Shown here: one piece after another, positions 52,037 through 62,530 of the stretch
Layout: each line of letters starts with the position of its first letter
How positions within the stretch are numbered: the first letter of the stretch is position 1
Source: Cinclus cinclus
Lineage: Eukaryota > Chordata > Aves > Passeriformes > Cinclidae
Reading direction: 5' to 3'
DNA: 64,000 nucleotides
NCBI RefSeq assembly: GCF_963662255.1
Contig: NW_026912108.1
Coordinates: forward strand, 665,517 to 729,516
The notes under the pieces: model-generated
What the model saw: the letters and a program-made list of their open reading frames with translations, nothing else
Told to the model about the DNA's origin: nothing
Database searches by the model: none
Position numbers and translations under genes: made by a program

Positions 52037-52677
52037 AGGGTCAGCACCAAAGACACAGACACCAGCTGAAGGAATTGCGTAATTTATATAACGCAAAACT
52101 GCAAAGAATCACAACAGGAGAAGCTCAGCAATGCACCCAGACATCACTCCCAAGAAGTGCCCGCAGTGATTAAGAAAGATCCATCAGCAGTTCCCCCCAG
52201 ACTTTACCATCACCCAGATGCACACATCAGCTGGGGGAAGCTGTCACAGCCAAGGACTGCAGAGCCACTCCCGGACACTGGGAATTCCTGCAGGTGCCTC
52301 CAGCCACAGCTGAGGCTTCCAGCCCTGCTGAGAGATGGCCCAGCTCTGATGGTGTTGAACAGAGAATCTGACAGCACTCCTAGTGCAGGAACATGGGTTT
52401 AAGTCTCCTGTTTGGTTCCTCCCAACGCCTGGCCAGGGCTCAAGGAGGAACCAAGGGAGTTCACTTGGACCAAACACCCCCAAACAAGGCCAGATGGGAC
52501 CTTGTTGGATTTCTAAACGCTGAAAGGTAAATCCTTGTTTCACCAATACACAGATACAGAGATCGTATTGCTAAAAATGCCTCAATGATGAGCAGATAAA
52601 AATATAACATTTGCTTGGAAGGTGCATCTAGAATTCAGCTTTGGCTCAGGGCCTGGTGTTCAGGCCTTGGTACTTCA
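52037..52677 (-). repeat. 3' LTR (decayed provirus)
   Basis: Matches 56062-56750 over the shared stretch GACACAGACACCAGCTGAAG to TTGGTACTTCA, with several indels. Confidence 0.7.
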
Positions 52678-53099
52678 ACCAGTGCTTTGACCAAGGCATG
52701 AACTACAGCCTCCATAACAATTCCTTCAATAATGGATTCTTGGATTTAGGCATGAGGCACAAAGGCATCACCTCTTGTTCTTCAATTAAGCATTAATTGA
52801 AGAACAGTTCATTACTCAGAGCTGTAATTTGCAACTCTTTTAAAACATGCCTAATTAGTTGCTCTTCTCTGTTGTTTCTCAAATCCCCACTTTCTCTTGA
52901 GACTGTGTCTCTCTTGAGACAAGTCTCAGTGCTCCATTTCCCAGCACAAAGTGTCACAACAACTCTAACCTGGAATCATTACACACCAAGGGCTCACACT
53001 GCAATGTTTGCAGTGACTGCCACAAATGCATTTCACAGCAGCCTCCAATTTGGCAGGCATGAAGGCAATCTCAGCAAGAAGAATTTTCTTCTTTCTGCC

Positions 53100-53700
53100 A
53101 CTCTTCTACTGCTCTTCCTATTGAGGTGATTCCTGATGGCTGCACTTCAGACTCATCACTGATAGAAGTGCAACATTCCTGTCCCGTCATAGCCCAGGCT
53201 CCTCCTTGCCCAGCAAGCAGATGATCCAAGGCCATGAGGTTCTGTAGAGCCCCATTTGTGTTTGTTGGAGCTCACAGGATGTGCTACTGGATATTTGCAC
53301 AGTATCCTTTTCTACTTCTTCAAATAATCCATGTAGCTCATTAATGTGAACTCCATAGGACGAGGCAGTGCTCATGGGGCACAGGGTGAACCAGAGTCTT
53401 TGGCTTTCTGAGACCAAAGGCACTCTGTGGGGGGAAATGTTCTCTCGGCCCAAACTCTTCCTTCTGCTTGTTGCTGAAGTACCCCCAAGGGAGGCATCAA
53501 CACTGCCTGAAAAACAGGACCCAAACACATTGAGGGAAGCCTTTACAGGCATTGTCTCTGCACATCCAGCAGGTCCCATTCCCAGTACCAAAGGTCTGAT
53601 TTCCCATTTCCCACTGTGGGCTGCTGATGCATCCAGGGCTCCTCCCTGTGCTCCTCTTGTGTCCCCCATGCCTTTGGGCCACAGCAGTTTCACAGTGGCC
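53100..53700 (-). pseudogene. env: env transmembrane remnant (decayed provirus)
   Basis: At 53251-53165 one minus frame reads ALQNLMALDHLLAGQGG and then ECC, the immunosuppressive-type motif plus cysteine motif of gamma-type envelope TM proteins. The heptad region just upstream (ELHGLFEEVEKDTVQ) is in another frame. Confidence 0.7.
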
Positions 53701-54446
53701 CTGCAGCTGGCAGTGCTCTAACACTGACCCTGACCAGCTCCAGCACCCCAAGTTCTATGGACATTGGGAGTGATGGCAAAGCACAGAAATCCTTTCACAC
53801 TGGGGCCTCTAACTCCAACAGGGTTCAGTTTCTACTGAAGGGAAATCTTAGTGAACCCTGTGAAGCTGATCATTGTATTCCTTTTTTGCACAGCACAGTT
53901 TTCTTTAACTGTCCCTGCACTGACTCTGTTAGGAGTCAGAGCCCATGGACAGAGCTCTGGCCACCCCACAGGGTGGGCCCTCCAAGGGACCCCCATTCCT
54001 CCCAACATTAGTTGAGGACATACCCAGCAATTACTTACATGGAGTATTTTGGCTACTAAGATCTTTACATTTTCAGAACAATTTCAGGACTAATCCCTGA
54101 TGAAACTCTACAGGTGTTTCTGGCAAACAAAGATTCTGGCTGACTCTCAAGACACAGCTTACAGACATAAGCACTACTTTAGTGACAAGGTGACTCATTC
54201 TTTTTCCTCAGTCTCATCCGGGTTAGGAACAGTAATTCCACTGTCCATGCAGCTGGTGCCCATTTAATTCCAGAATAATGTCCCTAGGGACCTTTGCTGT
54301 TCAGCTTTCCTGCGCTGTCTGCGGGTAACAAGGCTTGCTGGGGTCCTTTCCCCTTTGGCTGGAGAGGTGCCGGGTCCCAGGCCCTGAGGGACCCCCAGGC
54401 TCCTGGCTGGAATTCGTCTGGAAGTGCCTCAGTGTCACATCAGCCT

Positions 54447-54827
54447 TCACATGGAGCCCCGTGGATCAGAGCATTTTCCAAACGGGACCCTTGGGGCAAA
54501 CACGCAGATGTGGTCTGGCACGATCTCTAAAACAATATCCCAAAACATCCACTCGTTCTCACATAGAGCACTTGGCTGCAGGGACATATTGCCAGGTTCC
54601 AGCATTCCAACAGTCTTGTCTTTCCCCAGAGCTGCTCCTGCAGCTGGCTCGGGAGGGCCACTTGGCCTCTCCACCCACACTTTGGCTCCATTATTAGGAC
54701 TGCTGCATCCAAAGCCTTGATCTCCACAAACAGTGCTGATCTGAGCTGGATCTCCTTCCTTCACTGATGTTTGGAAAGCTGGAAGATCAATAATGGTGCT
54801 ACTGTGCCACAGGGCTAAATCATCCAA
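54447..54827 (-). pseudogene. env: env surface-subunit remnant (decayed provirus)
   Basis: An open 126-residue minus frame with KVWVERPSGPPEPAAG, several Cys and one NMS sequon. Its place between the dUTPase-like part and the TM remnant supports env; the assignment by motif alone is weaker. Confidence 0.5.
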
Positions 54828-55027
54828 TCTTGTTCACTATTGCTGAAAAGGATTACTTTGATTTCTCCTTGACAATCTGCATCAATTCCTCTTCCCGTGA
54901 CGTGAACCCTTTGCAAGGCCAAGCTCCAGTGAGCAGTTCCCCAAACAAAGTGTCCTGGAGGAATCTGAACTCCTCTTTCCGTATTGATAACTCTCATTTG
55001 CTTCTGATTTATCCTAATTAATTCCAA
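54815..55027 (-). pseudogene. dUTPase-like domain remnant
   Basis: Contains [14 protein letters not shown], motif 3 of trimeric dUTPases (consensus GVIDxDYxGE), preceded by WSLAL..VHV at the place of motif 2. Tyr of motif 3 is Cys. The enzyme normally hydrolyses dUTP to dUMP and is encoded by several retroviruses. The fragment is short, and its upstream part (to about 55209) is in another frame. Confidence 0.6.
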
Positions 55028-55562
55028 TTCATCACAGTCCAGCCCTGCAGCCTCTGGGGGGCCCTGTCAGGGACCATGGCACCCAGAACAATTTCCCAGG
55101 AAGTCCAAGTCTCACTGGCCATGGTTGTATTTGCAAACTGGGAGCAGCCATGCACATCCAGGGCCTTTCCATTTCCCAGTGGGCCCATTGCTAAGGGTAG
55201 GGAGCACATCTGGGAGTTGGCTTCTCCATCGGGACAGCTTCTCAGCTCCTCATTTTTTCAACTGCTCTTTTAACAAACATTCATCTGTCCAACCAATGCC
55301 GCAGCTTGTGGATAGCCTGCTGTATGAAAAACCCAGCAGTCTTAATCACTGTGTTTTCCACACTAACAAAAAACACATTCCACATCACAGTGTCAGCAAA
55401 CCCCATGAAAGCAGCCAATTTCATCCCTTCCTCCTGTATTCATTATAAACAGTCTCACAAAGTTTGCCGTGACGTTGATGTCCTTGTTAAAGCTTTTCTG
55501 TAGGGTATTCAGTGTTACATCCCTGAGCAACCAAAGCTAACACACGAGTACTGTCAGCATTA

Positions 55563-55665
55563 TTTCACATTATTATTATTATTATTTATATAAAAATAAA
55601 AATATTATTTCATGACATGTAAGATATGCGTACACATATGTATATATAATACAGTAACATTATTA
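55563..55665. repeat. AT-rich simple repeat
   Basis: (ATT)n and (TA)n-rich low-complexity stretch with TATATATAATAC. Confidence 0.75.
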
Positions 55666-56061
55666 TATCACAAGCACAATAAAATTCAAGCTCAAGATTA
55701 AAACTTTTTCTGTGTCTCCATGTGGGAGTGTTCCAACACAAATTGTTCCTTCTGTTGCTGCTGTTTCCAATATGCTCTTAACAAAATCCATCCTCATCCT
55801 CCCAAACCCACAAGTTCTTTTCCTTTTTCCATATGCAATTTTGGGATGCATTTGAAGACACCCACTGGTTCAGCCTCTTTTAACTCACGGCTCCACTGCT
55901 CCCACGGTGCTCTGACCTCAGCCCACTCCTGAGACACACAACTCTAGGGAAGGGCTTCGCATCCAGCAATTTCCAACGGGTCGGACTCCTTACATTTACA
56001 TTTTAAAAGTGACATTTTGTTGTGATCCAGCCAGACTACGCCACTTTGCTTTTACCAGTGG

Positions 56062-56750
56062 GCAAGGTCAGCACCAAAGACACAGACACCAGCTGAAGGA
56101 ATTGCCTAATTTTCTAAAGTTCAAAGCAGCAAAGAATCACAGAAGGAGAAGCTCAGCAATGCACCCAGTCCTCACTCCCAAGAAGTGCCCGCAGTGATTA
56201 AGAAAGATCCATCAGCAGTTCCCCCCAGACTTTACCATCACCCAGATGCACACATCAGCTGGGGGAAGCTGTCACAGCCAAGGACTGCAGAGCCACTCCC
56301 GGACACTGGGAATTCCTGCAGGTGCCTCCAGCCACAGCTGAGGCTTCCAGCCCCGCTGAGAGAGGGCCCAGCTCTGACAGTGCTGAAGAAACAAAACTGA
56401 CAGCACTTCTAGTGCAGCAACATGTGGTGTCATTCTCCTCTTGGCTCACACCCAGAGCCTGGCCAGGGCTCAAGGAGGAACCCAAGGAGTTGGCTTTGAC
56501 CAAACACACCCCAAACAAGGCCAGATGTTGGATTTCACGGCCTTGTTCGGCTTCTAAATACACAAAGGTCAATCCACCTTTCACTCATGAGTGCATACAT
56601 CTATCACAGCGCTCATGTCCGTGCATAGTTTGGTCATGTGTGGATACAAAGATAACATTTGGTTGGAAGGTTCATCCAGAGATCCCCTTTGGCTCAGGGC
56701 CTGGTGTTCAGCCCTCAGTCAGGGCCTCTTGTCCAGCCTTTGGTACTTCA
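56062..56750 (-). repeat. 5' LTR (decayed provirus)
   Basis: Partner of 52037-52677. A primer-binding site next to it is not recognisable. Confidence 0.65.
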
Positions 56751-56784
56751 GGCATGCGATTTACTGCTGGGCTTGACAGTGCTG

Positions 56785-56850
56785 GGTGAACAGCAGGACT
56801 GCATGAGCTCTGAGGTCTTTCCCAACTGGAAGGATTCTGTAATTCCAGGA
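56785..56850 (+). mobile_element. CR1 3'-end fragment
   Basis: GAGGTCTTTCCCAACTGGAAGG and ATTCTGTAATTCCAGGATTCC resemble the tail of a CR1 LINE with its terminal ATTCT-type repeats. Confidence 0.6.
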
Positions 56851-56924
56851 TTCCATCTGCTGCATTCAGCTAGGTCCATGTTAGCAGCATTCCTTGAGTC
56901 CAAAAGGCCCCTCTTGGTCAGCCC

Positions 56925-58100
56925 TTGTGGCCTAAGGCTCCAGCTCCTTTAGCTCCTGCTGCTAAGCTGCTCATGCTGAACGAGAGGGCTCAGGGAGAAG
57001 AAGAATACAGCTCATGCAATTCCTTCTGGGACGCTGAGAGGGGAGGGTGTGGCACCAGGAGCATTGTTTGCTGTGGCCTCCTCTCTACCCTTCAGGCCCT
57101 TCAGTGCTTTGAAGCAGCCAAGAGCTTTCTTCAAGGGTGCAAGGAAGCAGCTGTTCCTGCTCCCAGCTCTGGCTCTTCCCACTCTCTGACCTTGACTGGT
57201 TTTGTCCCTCTGGCTGTGCCCTCTGCTCCCCCTGTGCTTGGTGGCTGCTGCCCAGGACTGTGGCACTGGCACACATCAAGGGCTCCAGCCCCTCCTTTCT
57301 CTGCCCTTGCAGCTGCCTGCTCACAGCAGCCTTTTCCACCTGGAAGCTCCCCATGGAGAGAGAGTCCCCACCTCTGTTCCCTGCACAACCTCCAGGATGC
57401 CAGCGCTGCCATCTCCAGTCCCTGCTGGCACTGTGGGTTCCCAGGTGCCCCAGGCTGCTGTGACACCACTGCACACGGCAGGAACAGTGCCAGGGGCTGT
57501 GCTCAAAGTCAGGTCCATGTGCTGCTGCTGCTGCTGCTGCTGCTGCTGTGGGTGTCGTTTTTTTCCAGCCCTGCCCAGAGTCAGGGATCAGATCCAGGCA
57601 CTGCTGCTGCTCCCTCGGGATCAGCCACAATTTGGCTGTTGCTGTCAGTGCCAGCAGAAGCGGTGGCTGGAGCAGCGGGTGCTGACAGTGCCCCAAGTAC
57701 ACACAGGGGTCCCTGGGCTGGGGGTTGGGAGCTGGGAGGCAGCTGCCCCTTCTTCTCCCTCTGCCCCTTCTTCTCCCTCTGCCCCCACAGAGCTGGGCCA
57801 GGCACAAGGGGGGCAGCACAGCAAACAGGGAGCCTGCAAGTCTCTTCCAGCCCTGTCTGCTGAGAGTTTGGCCCTTGGAGCTCCAGGTGGACAAAGGCAG
57901 CTGCTCCTGGTCCCTCTGTGTGTCCCTGTGTTCAGCTGTGCTGCTCCATCAGTCCGTGCCCAGCAATGGGAAAAGCCTCAGGCCTGCAGGGCCAGGAGCT
58001 GCTGGGCTCTGCCTGGGCAGCTCAGCCAGCGGGAAGGAGCTGCTCCACACGGGAACCAGGAGCGAAGGACACTCCTGTTTTAGGAGAGGATTTCTGTTCT
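56925..58100. other. GC-rich sequence with (GCT)n, no gene assigned
   Basis: Long open frames exist on both strands (plus 56925-57863 and 57202-58083, minus 57894-57085) but they are compositional, rich in Leu/Pro/Ser/Gln, without domains. A (GCT) run of about nine units lies at 57521-57548. Confidence 0.4.
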
Positions 58101-59319
58101 AGGAAAAACAAAAAACATAGAAAAGGAAAAAAAAAACACAGAAAACATGTGAAAGATACAAACAAAACAACGTGTTAGTGAAAAGTAGTCCAGACCTTTG
58201 GATAAAGGGGCAACCGATCTTTTTAAAACAAGGACTAAGTTATTTACTTTAGAAACGTGCTGATGGTATGGATCCATCTTACTGACCTCAGCAGCCTATT
58301 TAAAACGATGTTGGGGTTTATTTCCAATATTGTTATTTTCAATTGTGGTTGAAGCAAGAGGAAATTGCTTTGTGCCCTGCCAGCTCCAAGCAGGACTGGG
58401 AAACTAAACTCTGTCAAACCCCAAATCCTTTTTGAAGATGCCCTTCCTTCTCACCCTTCAAATGAGGTGCGCTGTTCCCTTTGAAATTGTCAGTGATTTC
58501 TTCAAGATGGAAAGACCCACTTACAGCTTTTTGCTCTGGTTTGGAAGTGCAGAAGGGCAACTCTCCATCCATCAGCTCCAGACTGCACTGCCTTAGGAAC
58601 ACGGCCCACTCGCCAGGTTTTGCCCACTCGTGGCACTTCTAGAGGAGGAAGAAATTGCACAATTGCTACGGCACAATTCCAGACAAAAAGGAATGGAGAC
58701 AGACAAAACATCCTGTGGAGATCCAGGCATTCAGCTGGGACCGTGGAGAGTTTGGGTTCTTGCCAATTGGGTGTGTGTCCCTAACTGCAATCTCTTGGCC
58801 TGCAGGAGAGTCTCCCTCACCTGCAAAAGCAGAAAGCTCAGGCGGTGTGCTGGGAACGGGCTCGTGTGATGCAAAGCTCTCAGAGCCCTGTGAGGGCAGA
58901 GCGGGCCCAGCCGTGCCCAGGGCTGAGCCCAGCAGAGCCCTGGCACGGCCCAGAGCTGCCTCAGCATCCGCAGAGCCCGGCTGCAAGGAGAGAACCCAGA
59001 AACCACCCCTCAGCTGAAGGCTCCTGTCCCCCTTGTCCCAACCACGAGCAGTGCCCAGGCCATGCTGCCTGTGCCCAGAGCTGGGCACAAACCTCCCAGT
59101 CACTGCTGCCTCTGGGAGCAGAGCACGAGGGCAGGACACGTGCCCAGCCTGCAGCCAGCCATGGCACATCCAGCCCCTCAGCAGCTGCCCAGAGCCAAAA
59201 AGCACCTTGGCAGCCCACTGAAGAACTCCTTGCATCTACTCCAGCAAAGGGGAACCTTTGGTTGCCAGCCAGGGGCCAGGCCATGCCCAGATCTGGGAGC
59301 ATCCCCCTAGCTGTGGACT
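58101..59319. other. No gene recognised
   Basis: Region downstream of the PIM-like genes. A-rich at 58095-58165; otherwise unremarkable. Confidence 0.4.
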
Positions 59320-59640
59320 CACCTGCACACTGGGCGTGGAGCGTGTCTTTGAAGAAGGTGCCAGAATCAAAGTCCATCATCTCCTGCTGCCAGTGGCCAG
59401 GTCGAGGAAGAGGCTGTCAGCCTTGAGGTTGTCCTTGCAGCAGCTCCACGTGGTACAGCTTCTCCAGGGGCTGCTGCTCCTTCCCTGGGGGCCAGACCAG
59501 GCTGTCAGTGTTCTGCCCAGGGACTCAGCCATCACTGAAGCAGGACAAGTAAAACCAGGATGCATGGTGGCCGCCAGTGCTTGCAAGACCAGCCCAGCTC
59601 CAGAACGGACGTTCCCATCTGATGACCCCTGCTCCATGGT
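59320..59640 (-). pseudogene. PIM1-like kinase relic, exon 4 piece
   Basis: Minus strand: LFLDLATG (59415-59400) matches the ILIDLATG stretch that follows the catalytic loop of the intact gene, and FDSGTFFKDTLHAQCAG with donor CAG/GTGAGT (59321) matches [17 protein letters not shown] at the end of exon 4. The HRD loop is lost and frames shift. A second PIM-like copy therefore once lay immediately downstream. Confidence 0.75.
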
Positions 59641-59752
59641 ACAGGCAGGAGAAAAAAGTCTGTGTTTCTTTGCTTCTTATCACCAAGACACGTGTGGAGC
59701 TGTTTGATCCAGGCTCCCGGATCAAACGGTGCCTGTGAATCTCTCCCATCTT

Positions 59753-62234
59753 CTAGGGCAGGTGAACACCCTGCAGCCAGGGGTCATAGAAGAGATCTTC
59801 CAAAGATGGCCTGTCCATGGAGTGCATGCATAAACACCATCTGATAACATCTTGGCACTCTGGGGAGAGAAACCACAAATCACCGGTCAGGTGGAGGAGG
59901 ATCCTGTTCACTTTGCCCCACTGTTCCCGTGCCCAGGCTCTGCTGGATCTGCTCAGAGCTGGGCCTGAGCTTTGCAGTCAATTCCCTGTTTTGGAGGAGA
60001 GCAGGAGAGCAGGACATGTGCCACATCCCAGAGATGAGGATTCACCTTGAGAGAGCCCTCGTGGGAACATGAGCTGGCCCCAGACGATGTCCCGGCCCTT
60101 CTTGAACGGGTGCTTCCCGCAGACCATCTGGTACAGCAGGATACCCAGGGACCAGACCGTTGCTGCCTCGCCGTGGTAGCATTTCAGGTGGGTCCACTCT
60201 GGGGGGCTGTAGGACCGTGTCCCTATGGAATACAGATGGAGCTCATCACGGGGATGCTGCTGCTCCCAGCGCCTCACCCCAGCATCCCTGGGATTGGGGG
60301 GACCGCACCAGTGGCACAGGAGTGACCCGCTGCCTCGTCACCAACACCTGACTCCGGCGTACAAAAAGGAGGGACGGAAAAGAAACCACTGGTGTTGGGA
60401 GAGGGCAGCAGAAGCCCTGAGAAGGCCCAACCATGACACCCAGAAGAAAAACCTACCCAGGGGTGGGAAAAACCCACTCTCCTTTCTGCTTGCATTGCCC
60501 CCAATAAACATTAACAAGCCAAGGCAAACAGGGGCAGCAAAGCAGTCCAAGCCCTTCCTCGCCTGCACACCAAACGGAGCCGTGCACGGGTCTGAGCCCC
60601 CTCTCTTGCTCCCCCCAGGGGGTTTGTGTCGGGCTGGCTGCCCCAGCTCCAGCCACGGCTGAGTGGGTGGTGAATGCCGTTGGCAGGGCTGGGAGCTGGC
60701 TCCCCTCTGATCCCCACTCAAAAGCAACTTTTGGTGCAGGAGAAGCAATCCCATGACCTGCAGCAAAGCGGGGAATCCAAGCGGGGTGCCACAGTCAGGC
60801 TGGGCCATGAGATGCCCAGGGGCATCCCCCAGGCTGGGCTCACCTGCAAACTGGGTGTAGAGTGTGTCCTGGAGGAAGGTGCCACAGCCAAAGTCAATCA
60901 GTTTGGCCTGTCCGGTGGCCAGGTCGATGAGGATGTTGCTAGGTTTGATGTCGCGGTGCAGGACCCCACAGCTGCTGCAGTGCCGCACGGCCTCCAGCAC
61001 CTGGCGGAACAGCCCCCGCGCCTCCTCCTCCGGCAGGGAGCCCCGAGCCACGATGAAATCCAAGAGGTCCTGACATGGCTCGGGACGCTCCAGCACCAAC
61101 AAGACGCAGCTGGGCAGCTCAAACCACTCCAGGAGCTGAATTACTCCACGGAACCCAGTGGACACCTTGTCCAGCAGCACGACCTCCAGGGGCGCACGGG
61201 CGCCGTTGGGCTGCGCGAGGACCACGATGCCGTCAGTGGGGCTGAGGCCGTGCCAGGGCTCTGGAACGCCTCAGCCAGCCCGGGATGCTCTGCATCCCCC
61301 GCTCAGCCCACGCCCGCTCTCCTTGCAGGGCTCCCGGCGGCTCCCAGCCTGCCGGGCCCAGGCTCCCCGCCGCCCGCAACGCCCCGGCTTCTGCCGCTGG
61401 CCCCGCTCACTCACCAGCTCGCCCCAATGGCGGATGCGATCCCGCCGCACGCATTTGATGGCCACCTGCGAACCAAGGGGCAGCAGCGGGCTCAGATCGC
61501 CGCCCGGCCCGCCGCGCCCCGGCCTCCTCCTCCGCCCTCCATCTCTTCCTCTTCCTCCTCCTCCTCCTCCTCCTCCTCCTCCGCCCGCCGCCGGCCCCGC
61601 CACTCACCGGGGCGCCGTCCGCGAGCCGGGTCCCCGAGAAGACGCTGCCGAAGCCGCCGCTGCCCAGCAGCGAACCCAGCCGGTACCGCTCCTGCAAGGC
61701 CCCCTGCGCCTTCCCTGCGGGCGACACGCGGCCGTCAGCGCTCGGCCCGGGGCCACACACGGCCCCCGACCGCCCCCCGACCGTCCCGGGCCGGGCATCC
61801 CCACCCGCCCCGGGCCCTGGCGGCTCGGGGCCGGCGGCCGCGCTGCCGAGCGGCGGAGCTCGGGCCGGGGAAGCCGCAGCGGAGGCGGCGGGAGCGGCCG
61901 CGCCGCGTGTGTCCTCAGCGGGCCCTTGGAGGAGCCGGGGCCGGGGCCGGGGCAGGGGCCGCAGCCGGGCCAGGGGCCGGAGGCGGGGCCGGAGCCGGGG
62001 TAGGGGCGGGGGTCGGGGCCGGGCTCGGGGTCGGGGCCGGGGCCGGGCTCGGGTTCGGGCTCCGGCCAGGCAAAGCCAAAGGGCAGCGATGCTGCCCCAG
62101 CCCCAGGCACTGATGCCCGCCCAGCACCGCCACAGCCACGAAAGCCAGAGCCGGGCAGAGGCGAACCCGGGGTGGGACGGACGGGGCAGGTGACGGGGCA
62201 GCCCCGCCCGAGGCCGGGGGCGGGCCGGGGGCAT
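59753..62234 (-). CDS. PIM1-like serine/threonine kinase, spliced gene
   Basis: Cytosolic Ser/Thr kinase of the avian PIM1-like group. Exons (minus): 62234-61608, 61465-61415, 61210-60844, 60222-60046, 59859-59753 (stop TAG 59755-59753); about 442 aa, all splice phases agree and no stop interrupts. An alternative start of the second part is the acceptor at 61715. Kinase landmarks: Gly loop [13 protein letters not shown] lysine (exon 2), PLEVVLL (helix C Glu), [10 protein letters not shown] catalytic loop, DFG, PPEW, and [14 protein letters not shown]. Exon sizes 367 and 177 nt suit PIM1 exons 4 and 5. The N-terminal extension of about 160 residues has a hydrophobic segment and an Arg-Pro-rich stretch. 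The ATG at 62234 is the best start by comparison with the family; others are possible. Confidence 0.85.
61543..61582. repeat. (CTC)n run in the first intron of the PIM-like gene
   Basis: About a dozen CTC/TCC triplets on the plus strand, within the 142-bp intron 61466-61607; purine-rich on the transcribed sense. Confidence 0.9.
61922..62065 (-). repeat. GGGGCC-type repeat in the first coding exon
   Basis: Plus-strand GGGGCCGGGGCC..GGGGCAGG units in about 140 bp, inside the PIM-like exon 1. In the kinase frame it encodes alternating Arg and Pro. The plus strand has many G4-forming runs. Confidence 0.85.
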
Positions 62235-62530
62235 GGCCCGGTCCGGCAGGGGGAGAGGGGGAGACGACGGGGGGGTCTGGGGAACGGAGCCCGGGGAGAA
62301 GGGATAGAATGAACAAGAAAGAGAGTAAGAGGGCTTGTAGACTCGCTGCTGCTGCTGCTGCCGCTGCTGCCTCTGCTGCTGCCGCTGCTGCTGCCGCCGC
62401 TGCTGCCGAAGCGCCGGGGCCGTTTGTCCGCGTGTCCGCGTGTCCGTTCGCCGCTCGCCCCACACGCCCCATGCCCGAGCCCCGCGCGCCCCGGGGCAGC
62501 CCCTGAGTCTGTCCAAACACGGGAACTTTG
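62235..62530 (-). promoter_or_regulatory. CpG-island promoter and 5' UTR of the PIM-like gene
   Basis: CpG-dense sequence upstream of ATG 62234, with a GCTGCC/GCTGCT trinucleotide run at about 62343-62411 (poly-Ala/Gln/Arg-type on the sense strand). No TATA box is seen. The start of transcription cannot be placed from sequence alone. Confidence 0.5.

Larger units (their letters stand above)
52037..56750 (-). mobile_element. Decayed provirus with dUTPase-like and env remnants
   Basis: Direct repeats at 52037-52677 and 56062-56750 act as LTRs. The 3.4 kb between them holds, in minus orientation, a dUTPase-like segment, env surface and env transmembrane remnants in the order expected. Gag, protease and RT are not recognisable, so the body is deleted or decayed. 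The ends of the LTRs are approximate. Confidence 0.7.

Noticed and set aside
57085..57894. 269-residue minus-strand open frame near the (GCT)n run
   Set aside because: Overlaps equally long plus-strand frames; no domain, and composition explains the length.
60674..62113. 479-residue plus-strand frame across the PIM-like locus
   Set aside because: It opposes exons with correct splice sites and kinase motifs on the minus strand; composition alone keeps it open.
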